Shown here: in pieces, positions 26,576 to 36,191 of the stretch
Numbering within the stretch: position 1 is the stretch's first letter
How the letters are laid out: the number at the start of each line of letters is the position of its first letter
Assembly (NCBI RefSeq): GCF_014284365.1
Contig: NZ_JACOGG010000003.1
Coordinates: 186,001 to 250,000, forward strand
Origin: Cognatundibacterium rugosum
GTDB taxonomy: Bacteria > Pseudomonadota > Gammaproteobacteria > Burkholderiales > Burkholderiaceae_D
DNA: 64,000 bases
Reading direction: 5' to 3'
Notes under the pieces: model-generated
What the model was told of the DNA's origin: nothing
Seen by the model: only the letters and a program-made list of their open reading frames with translations
The model's database searches: none
Position numbers and translations under genes: made by a program

Positions 26576-27271
26576 ATGACTGTTACTCAAGACCTTTCGT
26601 TTTTCAGCCTGATCAGTAATGCCTCGATACTGGTACAGTTGGTGATGCTGTTGTTGCTTGGGGTATCCCTGACCAGCTGGACCTATATCTTCAACAAAAT
26701 GTTCGCCATTAAAAAGGCGCGTGGACAGACTGAAGAATTTGAACGTCATTTCTGGTCAGGTGGCAATCTGGTTGAGCTGTATCAGACTGCGGCCGCCAAC
26801 CGTCGTAATGGGCGCGATAAAACCGGTTCGCTGGAACGTATTTTCGAAGCGGGTATGAGTGAATACCAAAAGGTCAAGAACGCGAATAAAGCAGCACTGG
26901 ATGCCGGTGCCATGCTGGATGGTGCACGCCGTGCGATGCGCGCAGCCTACCAGCGCGAAATGGATATGCTGGAATCGCATTTGTCTTTCCTTGCCTCGGT
27001 GGGTTCGGTCTCTCCTTACATCGGTCTGTTCGGTACAGTGTGGGGGATTATGAATGCTTTCCGTGGTCTGGCGAATGTGCAGCAAGCGACACTGGCCGCA
27101 GTAGCGCCAGGTATTGCCGAGGCTTTGATTGCGACCGCAATCGGTTTGTTTGCGGCGATTCCTGCTGTGCTGGCCTACAACCGCTATTCACACGACATAG
27201 ACCGGTTAGCGATTCGTTTTGAAACTTTTATTGAAGAGTTCTCGAATATCCTGCAACGTCAATCCCGCTGA
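26576..27271 (+). CDS. tolQ: Tol-Pal system proton channel TolQ
   Basis: A 231-residue inner-membrane protein with three transmembrane helices (about residues 16-40, 135-158 and 170-195). The SVSPYIGLFGTVWGIMNAF motif at the second helix and PGIAEALIATAIGLFAAIPAVLAYN at the third are diagnostic of TolQ rather than ExbB. With TolR it uses proton-motive force to drive outer-membrane constriction at division. TolA, its usual third partner, is not encoded next to it. Confidence 0.95.
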   Translation: MTVTQDLSFFSLISNASILVQLVMLLLLGVSLTSWTYIFNKMFAIKKARGQTEEFERHFWSGGNLVELYQTAAANRRNGRDKTGSLERIFEAGMSEYQKVKNANKAALDAGAMLDGARRAMRAAYQREMDMLESHLSFLASVGSVSPYIGLFGTVWGIMNAFRGLANVQQATLAAVAPGIAEALIATAIGLFAAIPAVLAYNRYSHDIDRLAIRFETFIEEFSNILQRQSR

Positions 27272-27284
27272 TTATTGAGTCTGC

Positions 27285-27728
27285 ATGAGTTATCTGCGTG
27301 GCGAACGTAAACGCAAATTTAAAGCTGAAATCAATGTGGTTCCCTACATTGACGTGATGCTGGTGTTACTGGTTATTTTTATGGTGGCGGCACCGATGAC
27401 CAATCCCAGTGTGATCAATCTGCCCACGGCGGGGCAATCAACGCAGCCGCCTACAGATTACATAGAAATCACGCTGAAACCTGATGCGGCCGCGACCATT
27501 AGCGTGACCAGTAAAAACGGTGCGAATGGCAATAACCAGCAGGAGAGCCGCGACGAGGTAAAAAACCGGCAGCAACTGTACAGCCTGCTGCGTGAATATC
27601 ATCAGAAAAAGCCCGAGCTGTCGGTGCTGGTTTCTGCTGATAAGGGCATCATTTATGACGAAGTGGTACAAGTCATCAGCGAAGCCAAGAAAATTGGTAT
27701 CAAACGGGTTGGTCTGGCGACCAAGTAA
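27285..27728 (+). CDS. tolR: Tol-Pal system protein TolR
   Basis: A 147-residue protein with one N-terminal transmembrane helix that contains the essential proton-binding Asp23 (INVVPYIDVMLVLLVIFMV), then a periplasmic domain ending in SEAKKIGIKRVGLATK. The segment around residues 70-90 (SKNGANGNNQQESRDEV) is a polar linker. Thirteen bases separate it from tolQ. Its stop codon is directly followed by the start region of tamA, where tolA would normally lie. Confidence 0.94.
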   Translation: MSYLRGERKRKFKAEINVVPYIDVMLVLLVIFMVAAPMTNPSVINLPTAGQSTQPPTDYIEITLKPDAAATISVTSKNGANGNNQQESRDEVKNRQQLYSLLREYHQKKPELSVLVSADKGIIYDEVVQVISEAKKIGIKRVGLATK

Positions 27729-27731
27729 GTG

Positions 27732-29600
27732 ATGATGTCTTATTCCCGTGCTTCGCATTTCCTGTCAGTCTGCCTGTTGAGCATGCTGGCGCAGGCTGGC
27801 TTGGCGCAGGAAACGCCTGCGACGGTCATGCAATCGCCAGCCACGGACAGCAATACAGAGAGCGATGCGCCGCCGCGCAGTCTGAGTGGACGTTTGCAAT
27901 TGAAAGCGCCCGCTACCCCGTGGGCCGCCTTGTTACGTGAGCATATACAGGAATTTTCCAGCTCGGCTGAGTCGCAAAATATCACTCCCTCGCTGATACG
28001 TCGCTTGCGTCAGGATATAGAGGGCATACTGGCGACCGAAGGCTATTTTTCTCCGCATATAGAATTTGAAAATCCAGAGTCGGCTGCGGCGTCGGGTGCT
28101 GCTAAGCTTCCAGGGCAAGAGCGCGACAAGCTGATCCATGTCAGCGTCGATGCCGGTCAGCGCACCTATATTACACAAGTTGGTATGCGCTTCATGGGTA
28201 GTCTGGCAGATCGTGCGAACAGTGGTGACGAGCAGGCAAAACAGAGGCGCTCCGGTCTGATCCAGGATTGGGGCTTGCCCTTGGGGGAGGTGTTTCGCGA
28301 CACTGACTGGAGCGATGCAAAAAGCACTTTACTGGAAAATCTGCGAGCAGATACCTACGCGTCAGCCAAAATTACACAGAGCGCGGTTGATGTCGATGCC
28401 GACGCTGCACAGGCCAGCATTCGGCTTGAGGTAGATAGTGGCCCTGCTTTTCGGCTGGGTGAGCTGCGCGTCAGCGGTCTGCAACGTTATCCATCCTGGT
28501 TGCTAGAGCGTTATCAGCCGCCCAGGGCTGGAGAACCATACTCACGCGCGCGTTTGCTGGAATTTCAGCGTACGCTGCAGAACTCTGCGTATTTTGCTTC
28601 TGTCGCCGTTGGTGTTGAACCCGATCCAGAAAAGGCCGATGCGGTGCCGGTGGACGTCAGTGTGGTGGAACGCAAACGGCGCGATCTGAGTTTTGGTACT
28701 GGCTATAGTTCCAATACGGGCTTTCGTGGTGAAATCGCTTACCGCGACCGCAATATGCTGGAAAAAGCCTGGGACTTGCGCAGCGCAATCCGTATCGAGC
28801 AAAAACGTCAGGTCGGGTATGCCGATGTCTATCTGCCGCCGCATGATCGCGTGACAGATTCTTTTGGTGCGATTATTGACCGCCAGGATGTGTCTGGGGT
28901 ACGCACGCTTAGGAATGCAATCGGGATTAAGCGTACCAGTCAGCGTGGGCATATCGAGCAAAGGCTGGGGCTGAACCTGATACGCGAACATAACACCATC
29001 GAAGGCGAGCCAGCCGAAACCAGCAAGGCACTGGTGCTTAGTGCAGGCTGGACCTGGCGGGATGTGGATGATGCATTCGCGCCGCGTAAGGGCGAAATTT
29101 ACCAGCTGGATCTGGCTGTTTCTGAAAAAACCTTATTGTCTGACCAGCGCTTCATCCGCAGTTATGGCAAATACCAGCGCTGGATACCAATCGGTAACAA
29201 GTCCGACAGTGTGATACTGCGAGCGGAAGTCGGGCAGGTAGTGGCGCCGGACAGTGCAGGTATTCCTGAAGAATATCTGTTTCGTACCGGTGGCAGTACC
29301 ACAGTACGCGGTTATGCATACCAAAGTCTGGGTGTGCAGCAGGGCACGGCGATCACGGGCGGACGGGTGATGGGAGTCGCCAGTGCGGAATACGTGCATT
29401 GGCTGAAAGACGCCTGGGGCGTCGCCACCTTTCTCGATATCGGCGATGCCGCAGATACCTGGCGCGATCTGAGCATGCGTCAGGCCATAGGTGTCGGTGC
29501 ACGCTACCGCACGCCTGCAGGTCCGATTGCACTGGATCTGGCGTATGGCCGCCAGTCGAAAAAAGTCAGACTGGATTTTTCTATCGCGATTGCGTTCTGA
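27732..29600 (+). CDS. tamA: Translocation and assembly module outer-membrane subunit TamA
   Basis: About 622 residues: a signal peptide (cleavage near AQAGLA/QETP), a periplasmic part with POTRA domains (about 55-330; the third reads FRLGELRVSGLQRYP), and an Omp85 barrel. The barrel shows the lid-lock signature RTGGSTTVRGYAYQSLG, GARYRTPAGPIALDLAYG and a terminal aromatic (SIAIAF). TamA with TamB carries phospholipids or assembles some outer-membrane proteins. ATG 27732 and 27735, plus a GTG at 27729, are adjacent candidates; 27732 is used. It starts immediately after tolR, so it is cotranscribed with the Tol genes. Confidence 0.92.
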   Translation: MMSYSRASHFLSVCLLSMLAQAGLAQETPATVMQSPATDSNTESDAPPRSLSGRLQLKAPATPWAALLREHIQEFSSSAESQNITPSLIRRLRQDIEGILATEGYFSPHIEFENPESAAASGAAKLPGQERDKLIHVSVDAGQRTYITQVGMRFMGSLADRANSGDEQAKQRRSGLIQDWGLPLGEVFRDTDWSDAKSTLLENLRADTYASAKITQSAVDVDADAAQASIRLEVDSGPAFRLGELRVSGLQRYPSWLLERYQPPRAGEPYSRARLLEFQRTLQNSAYFASVAVGVEPDPEKADAVPVDVSVVERKRRDLSFGTGYSSNTGFRGEIAYRDRNMLEKAWDLRSAIRIEQKRQVGYADVYLPPHDRVTDSFGAIIDRQDVSGVRTLRNAIGIKRTSQRGHIEQRLGLNLIREHNTIEGEPAETSKALVLSAGWTWRDVDDAFAPRKGEIYQLDLAVSEKTLLSDQRFIRSYGKYQRWIPIGNKSDSVILRAEVGQVVAPDSAGIPEEYLFRTGGSTTVRGYAYQSLGVQQGTAITGGRVMGVASAEYVHWLKDAWGVATFLDIGDAADTWRDLSMRQAIGVGARYRTPAGPIALDLAYGRQSKKVRLDFSIAIAF

Positions 29601-29601
29601 T

Positions 29602-32600
29602 ATGACCGACAAAAAACAGGCTGAACATCAGCGAACAGAATCTCTCTCTCCTGAACCGGCGCAGCAAGGCAAACCTGCAGCACGCCGCTATTGGCAGCGT
29701 GGATTGTTAATGCTGCTGTTGAGCCTGGTGCTGGCAGCCGCACTCTGTTTCGCTGCCGTATGGACACAGAACGGTACCCGCGCCTTGTTCAGCCTGGCCC
29801 ACACGCTGACGCAGGGACGCTTATCGGTGCAGGACATCAATGGCAGCCTGGGAACGGCATTCAGTCTGCAAAAACTACAATGGCAGAGTCAGGATTTACA
29901 GCTGGAAATACAAGGGCTGGAGGCAGATTGGAATAGCTGGTCGCTGCTCTCATCTCGCTTTGAATTATCGCGTTTGCATGCTGCCAGTGTGGCAGTTGCC
30001 ACGCTGGCGACGCCGGGTTCTGTGGTATTACCAACTTCGCTGCGGCTGCCGCTGACCCTGCGCCTGCAGGATATCGCGGTCGGTAAATTCGCGCTTGCGG
30101 ACCTCGATGCACAGGGTAAGCAACATCCGGTGCAGAGCTTCAGTGGTTTGCGTGGACGTGCCTCATATGAAGATGGACGTTATCAGGCGGATCTGCAAGC
30201 GACCAGTGCTTTTGGTCAGATCAAGGCCAAGGCCAGTATGCTCGCAACAGCACCGTTCGCGCTTGAAGCTCAGGCGGCAGTGAGTACGCTGGCCCAGGAC
30301 CAACTGCCTGCACTACAAATCAGCAGCACGGTGAAGGGGCATTTGTCGGCGCTGGACTTGTCCTGGCAGGCTGGCAGCGCAGATACTGCGACGAAGATGG
30401 CTGCAAAGCCTGTGCAGACAACATCTGCATTTGCGCGATTGCAGGGCAGCGGCAGCGCACTGATTACTTTGTTTGCGCCGCAACTGATCGCCAGAGCACA
30501 TGCAGACCTGGTTCACCTTGATCCTTCGGCATGGAACGCGGCTGCACCTAAGGCGGATTTACGCATCCTGGCAGACATACGTCCGATCTCCGCAAGCACT
30601 GCGCAGCGTTCTGCGTCTCAGGCAGGCTCAGCGAATGACGACAGTTTTGCATTGCAAATGACCGTGCAAAATACTGCCGTTGCCAGCCTGGATCAGCATG
30701 GATTGCCGCTACAGTCTTTGCAGGCAGAGGCGGTTTGGTCAGGTCACAGCTTGCAGTTGCAGCGCATGTCGGCACGTCTGGCTGGCGATGGGCAGATCAC
30801 CGGCGCAGGACAGCTGCGCTGGGACCATCCCTGGTTTGCGGATGGTAAATTTGTGCTGTCGAATATCAATCTGCAGAAATTGCATCAATCCCTGAGAGCA
30901 GGCCAGATTCGGGGTGAAGTGCATGCGAAAACCAATCAGGGCCAGCAAATCCTGGCGGATGCCAGCTTGCAGGATCAGGGCGCAAAGTTGCAGCTACAAG
31001 CCAGTTACGATATTGCGAAACAATTGCTCACTCTGCCGACGCTGACGTTGCAGGCTGGAGCGTCCCAGGCTGAAGTAAAAGCGGACATATCGTTTGCTGG
31101 CAAACAATTGTTTCAGACTGAGGTGCAAATCCACGATTTTGATCCGGGTTATTGGATTACAGGTCCAGCCGGAAAGATCAGTGCGCATTTGAAAGCGAAT
31201 GGTCAGTTACAGCCTGCGACTGCCGATCTTAAGCTGGAAAAGCTGGCAGGACACTACGCCGGTCAGGTACTGGACGGAAGTATGCAGGTGCAGTGGCTGG
31301 GCAAGGATAAATTGAAAATTCCTCAGGCGGATTTGCAATGGGGTAAAAATCGTTTGCATGCGAGCGGTGCCTGGGGAGAGAAAACGGATCAGCTCAATAT
31401 TGGTCTTGATGCGCCCGAATTGCAGGCGTTGAATCCGCTATGGAAAATGGCTGCGCTTGAACTGTCTGGTAGTCTGAAGGCCGACGGACAACTACGTGGC
31501 GGCCTGAGTCATGCAGCCGGACAGCTGGAGCTGCAAGCCACACAGTTAGAGCTGAAACGTGACAATAAGCGTTATGCCTTGAAAACGCTGCAGGCAAACT
31601 TGCAGGCAAGCGATGCGCTCGCTGGTGTGTTGAGCGCAGATATCCGGGCCAGCGGTTTCAAAGGTGATTTCCCTGACTTGCCAGGTGCTGCCACGCCATT
31701 AGCGCAGGACGCTGACAAAATTCAGCAACTGTCATTGCGTTTAAATGGGAAGCGCGCAGCACACACACTGCGACTGGAGCTGGATTTGCCGGATAAGCGT
31801 CAGTTTGTTGTTGCGCTGAGCGGAGGAATTCCGGATTCCGCAGTTGCTGTTGGCACCGGTGCAACTGCCTTAAGCTGGAGCGGGCAACTGACAGAAACCG
31901 AGTTGCGGGGAACGCCTGCAATACGTCTGCTCAATCCGGTTAGTCTGGAGTTATCGGCTGATAGTTTCAAAACCGGACGCATGCAATTACAGAGCCCCTT
32001 CATGAATCTGCAGGTCGAGCAATTGGAGTGGGTTGCAGGCACACTGAAAACCAAGGGCCAGATGCAGGATATGCGGGTGGTTGAGCTGATCAATCTGTTT
32101 GCGCCTCAGGACGCAATAACGGGCAATCTGCGCGCGCAGGCTGACTGGGATGTGCAATTGAATCAGAGTGCGCGGGCCATGCTCAAGTTGCGTCGCCAGT
32201 CGGGCGATCTGCGTTTTAACGATCCTGACGGTACCGGCGTGCCGATAGCCTTGGGTATACGCGACATCCAGCTTGCTTTAGGTACAGGCAATAGTGTTGG
32301 CCTTAGTACTGGCCTTGGTGCTGGCCTTAGTGCCGCTGCGGGAGCCGGAATGAAGACTACCGTAGCAGGTATGCCAGGTGAAACGCTGAATTTGCATTTG
32401 CAGGCCGATGGTACACGGCTGGGGCAATGGCAAGCCGATGTCAGCAGCGCACTGGCCTTTGTGAACGGGCAGTGGCGTTTACCGTTGGACACACCCGTCA
32501 GCGGCAAGGCTAAAGCCAATGTACCAGACCTGGAGTGGCTGGGCCCCTGGCTCAATCCTGGTCTGGTGATGAAGGGCAGACTGAATGCAGATGCGCTACT

Positions 32601-33885
32601 GGGCGGCACTCTGGCTCATCCTGACTATCATGCGCATATTACCGGGGCCGGACTGGAACTGGCATTTGCTTCTGAGGGCTTACTGTTGCCGAATGGCGTA
32701 CTCGATGCGCAGATTGATGGTACACATTTGCGCCTGAATCAATTGCAGTTTTCAAATACGGTGACGATGTTGCCGCAACATGCGCAGTTCAAAGGCATGG
32801 ATGTCATGGGTAAGCGCGGTGAATTTTCAGCCAGTGGAGAAATCGATATTGGTAAAGAGACCGGAGCGATACAGGCACGCTGGCAGCAATTTCCTATGTT
32901 GCAGAGAAAAGATCGCTGGTTGCTGGTCAGTGGTGAAGCCAGCATTGTCGAGGCACAAAATATCTGGACGCTGCAGGGGCAGTTGATGGCAGACGGTGCC
33001 TATTTTAAATTGCCAAAACTACCACCGCCCAGCCTGTCTTCCGACGTGAATGTGAGTCGAAAATCAGATAGAACTGCGATGAAAGCGCAGGAGTCCACGC
33101 GCAAGTCACTAAAAACACGGGTCGATGTCAGTTTCGAAATGGGACCTAAATTTGTATTCGTCGGGCGCGGTCTCGATACCGGGCTGGCTGGAAAATTGCG
33201 TATGCGCTCCAATGATGGCAGTCCCCTGCAGGCGACCGGGTCGATCAGCACGGTCAAGGGCTTATATGAGGGCTATGGCCAGCAACTGGCGATAGAGCGC
33301 GGTATTTTGAATTTCCAGGGGCCTCCGGCCAATCCGGGCCTGAACATACTGGCATTGCGCCAGGGTTTGCAGAACCAGGTTGGGGTGGAGGTGATTGGTA
33401 CTGTAGTCAGCCCGCAAGTCCGGTTATTTTCGGATACCGCCATGAGTGATGCCGAAAAATTATCCTGGCTGGTATTAGGGCGGGGCTCAGATCAGTTGGC
33501 CTCAGGCGACGCGTCTTTGCTCATGTCGGCCGCATCGGCGATTTTTGGCGGTGATGGCAGCCGCAATGTGCCACGCGATATTGTACAAGGCCTTGGATTT
33601 GATGAATTTTCTATCGGTGCATCTGGCAATTCCGGCAGCAGTCATGTGCCCGGGCAAACCATAGCCGGATCGACTACAGGCGGCAATACGACCAATAGCG
33701 CAGATCAGGTCGTCAGTGTGGGCAAGCGTCTGATGCCGGGTTTGGTGTTGTCGGTAGAGCGTGGCCTGGGGGATGCGAGTGGTGCCATTAAACTCAGCTG
33801 GCAATTGACCCGCAGGATTACTGTGACTGGCCGAACCGGCAGTGAATCCGCTATTGACGTGAATTACACCTTCTCTTTCAATTGA
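29602..33885 (+). CDS. tamB: Translocation and assembly module inner-membrane subunit TamB
   Basis: A 1427-residue AsmA-like protein anchored by one N-terminal helix (about residues 34-54), followed by a very long stretch of beta-strand repeats that form a hydrophobic groove across the periplasm. The C-terminal TamB domain (DUF490) reads STVKGLYEGYGQQLAIERG, LNILALRQG, GTVVSPQVRLFSDTAMSDAEKLSWLVLGRG and ends VNYTFSFN. The ATG at 29602 lies one base after the tamA stop; an upstream in-frame codon inside tamA would add 37 residues that overlap and is rejected. A 36-base Gly-Leu-coding tandem repeat interrupts the middle at 32293. Confidence 0.94.
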   Translation: MTDKKQAEHQRTESLSPEPAQQGKPAARRYWQRGLLMLLLSLVLAAALCFAAVWTQNGTRALFSLAHTLTQGRLSVQDINGSLGTAFSLQKLQWQSQDLQLEIQGLEADWNSWSLLSSRFELSRLHAASVAVATLATPGSVVLPTSLRLPLTLRLQDIAVGKFALADLDAQGKQHPVQSFSGLRGRASYEDGRYQADLQATSAFGQIKAKASMLATAPFALEAQAAVSTLAQDQLPALQISSTVKGHLSALDLSWQAGSADTATKMAAKPVQTTSAFARLQGSGSALITLFAPQLIARAHADLVHLDPSAWNAAAPKADLRILADIRPISASTAQRSASQAGSANDDSFALQMTVQNTAVASLDQHGLPLQSLQAEAVWSGHSLQLQRMSARLAGDGQITGAGQLRWDHPWFADGKFVLSNINLQKLHQSLRAGQIRGEVHAKTNQGQQILADASLQDQGAKLQLQASYDIAKQLLTLPTLTLQAGASQAEVKADISFAGKQLFQTEVQIHDFDPGYWITGPAGKISAHLKANGQLQPATADLKLEKLAGHYAGQVLDGSMQVQWLGKDKLKIPQADLQWGKNRLHASGAWGEKTDQLNIGLDAPELQALNPLWKMAALELSGSLKADGQLRGGLSHAAGQLELQATQLELKRDNKRYALKTLQANLQASDALAGVLSADIRASGFKGDFPDLPGAATPLAQDADKIQQLSLRLNGKRAAHTLRLELDLPDKRQFVVALSGGIPDSAVAVGTGATALSWSGQLTETELRGTPAIRLLNPVSLELSADSFKTGRMQLQSPFMNLQVEQLEWVAGTLKTKGQMQDMRVVELINLFAPQDAITGNLRAQADWDVQLNQSARAMLKLRRQSGDLRFNDPDGTGVPIALGIRDIQLALGTGNSVGLSTGLGAGLSAAAGAGMKTTVAGMPGETLNLHLQADGTRLGQWQADVSSALAFVNGQWRLPLDTPVSGKAKANVPDLEWLGPWLNPGLVMKGRLNADALLGGTLAHPDYHAHITGAGLELAFASEGLLLPNGVLDAQIDGTHLRLNQLQFSNTVTMLPQHAQFKGMDVMGKRGEFSASGEIDIGKETGAIQARWQQFPMLQRKDRWLLVSGEASIVEAQNIWTLQGQLMADGAYFKLPKLPPPSLSSDVNVSRKSDRTAMKAQESTRKSLKTRVDVSFEMGPKFVFVGRGLDTGLAGKLRMRSNDGSPLQATGSISTVKGLYEGYGQQLAIERGILNFQGPPANPGLNILALRQGLQNQVGVEVIGTVVSPQVRLFSDTAMSDAEKLSWLVLGRGSDQLASGDASLLMSAASAIFGGDGSRNVPRDIVQGLGFDEFSIGASGNSGSSHVPGQTIAGSTTGGNTTNSADQVVSVGKRLMPGLVLSVERGLGDASGAIKLSWQLTRRITVTGRTGSESAIDVNYTFSFN
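32293..32328 (+). repeat. 12-bp tandem repeat inside tamB (3 copies)
   Basis: Three units of the form RGTRYTGGCCTT (AGTGTTGGCCTT, AGTACTGGCCTT, GGTGCTGGCCTT) encode SVGL, STGL and GAGL, followed by a decayed SAAA unit. The repeat length is a multiple of three, so copy-number changes would keep frame. Confidence 0.85.
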
Positions 33886-33905
33886 GCGCGCTGGCGCTCA
33901 ATTTT
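33881..33905 (+). terminator. Terminator overlapping the tamB stop codon
   Basis: ATTGAGCGC, GCTG, GCGCTCAAT forms a 9-bp stem followed by a short T run. The tamB stop TGA lies inside the 5' arm. Confidence 0.7.
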
Positions 33906-33955
33906 CCTCTATCTACTCGGGTTACCCCTGTTGCAGCTAACTATTTTTAGTTAGA

Positions 33956-34013
33956 TTGATCTGCCTCAAACTTATTTTACGCATTAAATGATGTTACCTT
34001 TGATCTGCGTCAA
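33956..34013 (+). promoter_or_regulatory. Pair of Fnr/Anr-like boxes upstream of the first chemoreceptor
   Basis: TTGATCTGCCTCAA (33956-33969) and TTGATCTGCGTCAA (34000-34013) fit the Fnr/Anr/FixK pattern TTGAT-N4-ATCAA at 8 and 9 of 10 defined bases. The two sites share the same core and are 44 bases apart centre to centre. AT-rich -10 candidates (TACATT 34041, TATAAA 34050) follow the second box. The region from tamB to the chemoreceptor start (328 bases) holds nothing else recognised. Confidence 0.6.
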
Positions 34014-34213
34014 AGCGATGACGCCTGTATCGTTTAGGCATACATTCTATAAATTTTGCAAATTTCACTAAAAATAGGCTGGGAAACTTGGAAAGTTTTG
34101 CATTCTTCAACTATTCTCAGAGCAATATTTTAGAAGGAAGGGGCGTTTTACTTAATCGGGTACTTGATCAATTCAATAATTAAAATTTGGCTAGACAATC
34201 AGGGAGTCACGAG

Positions 34214-35860
34214 ATGCGTACTAATTTACCTGTTACCAATCGCGAATACATCCTAAGCGATGATCAAACCATTGTTTCCAAGACTGATTTGCAAGGCAAT
34301 ATCACGTATATCAACGATGATTTCGTCAGAGTCAGTGGCTTTACTGAGGAAGAGTTGTTAGGTGCACCACAGAACATCGTGCGCCATCCGGATATGCCGG
34401 TTGAGGCTTTTGCCGATTTCTGGCGCACGATTAAAGAAGGAAAAGCCTGGACTGGCTTGGTCAAAAACCGCTGTAAAAATGGTGATCATTATTGGGTGGA
34501 GGCAACTGCCGCACCGCTGGTGCAAAACGGACAGGTCGTTGGTTATACCTCAATCCGTGTCAAACCAGACCGCGCCAAAGTCAGCGCAGCTGAGGCAGCT
34601 TATCGTGCAATTAAAAGCGGAGATACCTCATTGCGCATTGTGGAAGGTAATGCAGTACGCAGAACCACTGCCGGGCCACTCGGCAAGCTCACACATCTTT
34701 CTTTGCAGAGCAGGTTAATCAGCTTTTCAGCGGCAATGGCGATTTTGTTTCTGACTTTGCTGAGTCTGGCTTTGTTTGATAGTCCGGGCACAAGTAGTGT
34801 TGTGACTATCGCGGTTCTCGGACTGGTGCTGGCACTGGCTTTTGGTTTGATCATGGGGGCGGCGCTGACTAGTCGGCTGCATGAACTGGAACAACAGATC
34901 GCGGTGATGAGTGGTGGTGATTTGTCGAGGCATATCGTAGCCAGCGGACATGATGAGATCACTCGCGTGACCCAGGCCTTACGTGTGTTGCAAACCAATG
35001 TGAAACTGCTTATCGGACAAATTAAGCAAAGTACCGGTCATGTATCCAGTGGCGCGGCGGTGATTGCAGAGGGTAATGCAGAACTCTCGGGACGTACCGA
35101 ATCCCAAGCCAGCTCGCTGGAAGAAACCGCCTCGTCGATGGAAGAGCTGACGTCGACAGTCAAGCAGAATGCCGAAAATTCGATTGAAGCCAGTCAATTG
35201 GTGGAAGCAACAGCCAAAGTCGCAGAAAAAGGCGGCGAGGCAGTCGCCAATGTGGTCACTACCATGGGTGCGATCAAATCCAGTTCTGGCAAAATCGCCG
35301 ATATTATCGGTGTGATTGACGGTATCGCTTTCCAGACGAATATCCTCGCACTCAATGCTGCGGTAGAAGCAGCCCGTGCCGGTGAGCAGGGTAGGGGCTT
35401 TGCGGTGGTCGCAAGTGAAGTCAGAAATCTGGCACAGCGCAGCGCCAACGCAGCAAAGGAAATCAAGGTATTGATCAATGACTCGGTTGCTCAGGTTGAA
35501 ACAGGCGCCAAACTGGTCGATGAAGCCGGTAAGACCATGGGAGAAATCGTGACCGGGGTGAAACGTGCGGCTGATATCATGCATGAAATCACAACTGCCA
35601 GTCAGGAACAAAGTTCAGGCATAGAGCAGATCAATCAGGCCATTACGCAAATGGATGATGTGACGCAGCAAAATGCCGGTCAGGTGGAAGAGGCTGCCGC
35701 ATCTGCCGAGAGTCTGCGTCAGCAGGCCAGAGCCTTGACCGATCTGGTCAATGCCTTCCGCCTGGTCAGACATGCTGCTGCCCCTACAGTCGCATCCACC
35801 GCAAGGGTGACGCCAATCAAGGCAGCCCATGCGACGCAAAAGAAATTGTTAGCAAAATAA
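34214..35860 (+). CDS. PAS-domain methyl-accepting chemotaxis protein, Aer-like
   Basis: A 548-residue chemoreceptor with a cytoplasmic N-terminal PAS domain (about residues 10-115: [43 protein letters not shown]), two close transmembrane helices near 172-192 and 195-222, a HAMP segment, and a long signalling hairpin with [20 protein letters not shown] and [20 protein letters not shown]. Adaptation helices keep [15 protein letters not shown] and [13 protein letters not shown]. The PAS wording is that of Aer aerotaxis receptors, which bind FAD, so oxygen or redox sensing is likely. ATG 34214 follows GGGAG; a TTG 27 bases upstream is rejected. Fnr-like boxes precede it. Confidence 0.9.
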   Translation: MRTNLPVTNREYILSDDQTIVSKTDLQGNITYINDDFVRVSGFTEEELLGAPQNIVRHPDMPVEAFADFWRTIKEGKAWTGLVKNRCKNGDHYWVEATAAPLVQNGQVVGYTSIRVKPDRAKVSAAEAAYRAIKSGDTSLRIVEGNAVRRTTAGPLGKLTHLSLQSRLISFSAAMAILFLTLLSLALFDSPGTSSVVTIAVLGLVLALAFGLIMGAALTSRLHELEQQIAVMSGGDLSRHIVASGHDEITRVTQALRVLQTNVKLLIGQIKQSTGHVSSGAAVIAEGNAELSGRTESQASSLEETASSMEELTSTVKQNAENSIEASQLVEATAKVAEKGGEAVANVVTTMGAIKSSSGKIADIIGVIDGIAFQTNILALNAAVEAARAGEQGRGFAVVASEVRNLAQRSANAAKEIKVLINDSVAQVETGAKLVDEAGKTMGEIVTGVKRAADIMHEITTASQEQSSGIEQINQAITQMDDVTQQNAGQVEEAAASAESLRQQARALTDLVNAFRLVRHAAAPTVASTARVTPIKAAHATQKKLLAK

Positions 35861-36191
35861 GTGTAAGCCCTGTTTGCCAGCTTCAGAGCTGGCGGACAGG
35901 CGGCTCGCGCTCTGCTGCGATGTCGTACTGTCACTATCCCACCACGCAAACCCCCGCTGTTTGATACAGATACCCCTACTTTTGCGGCACCGCAAAATTC
36001 TTTTTTGATAAAACATTTAAGCTCAGTTCCGGATCTTGTCACGGCTTAACGATGAAGTGCTGGCTCCCTCATCTTGCGGCGCAAGAGTGATGCTCGCTGA
36101 CTTGCTGTCATGTGCGCACAGTGAGGTCAGCACCGGTTCGACTTCAGTCGTGATCCGGTTACAACATCGTGTCTGAATAACGGGAGTAGGA
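35861..36191. other. Gap between the two chemoreceptor genes, with a strong hairpin
   Basis: A 13-bp stem with two G-T pairs (CTGTTTGCCAGCT / AGCTGGCGGACAG, loop TCAG) lies at 35870-35899, ten bases after the stop of the first receptor. No T tract follows. The remainder must contain the promoter of the second receptor; no Fnr box or FliA promoter was recognised in it. Confidence 0.6.

Noticed and set aside
26576-27728. tolQ-tolR as exbB-exbD
   Set aside because: Motif wording (SVSPYIGLFGTVWGIMNAF and INVVPYIDVMLVLLV), ybgC upstream and protein lengths fit TolQ/TolR, and no TonB gene is adjacent.
34979-35611. 210-codon open frame antisense to the first chemoreceptor
   Set aside because: Shadow of the repetitive signalling domain; a similar antisense frame occurs opposite the second receptor, as expected from shared codons.
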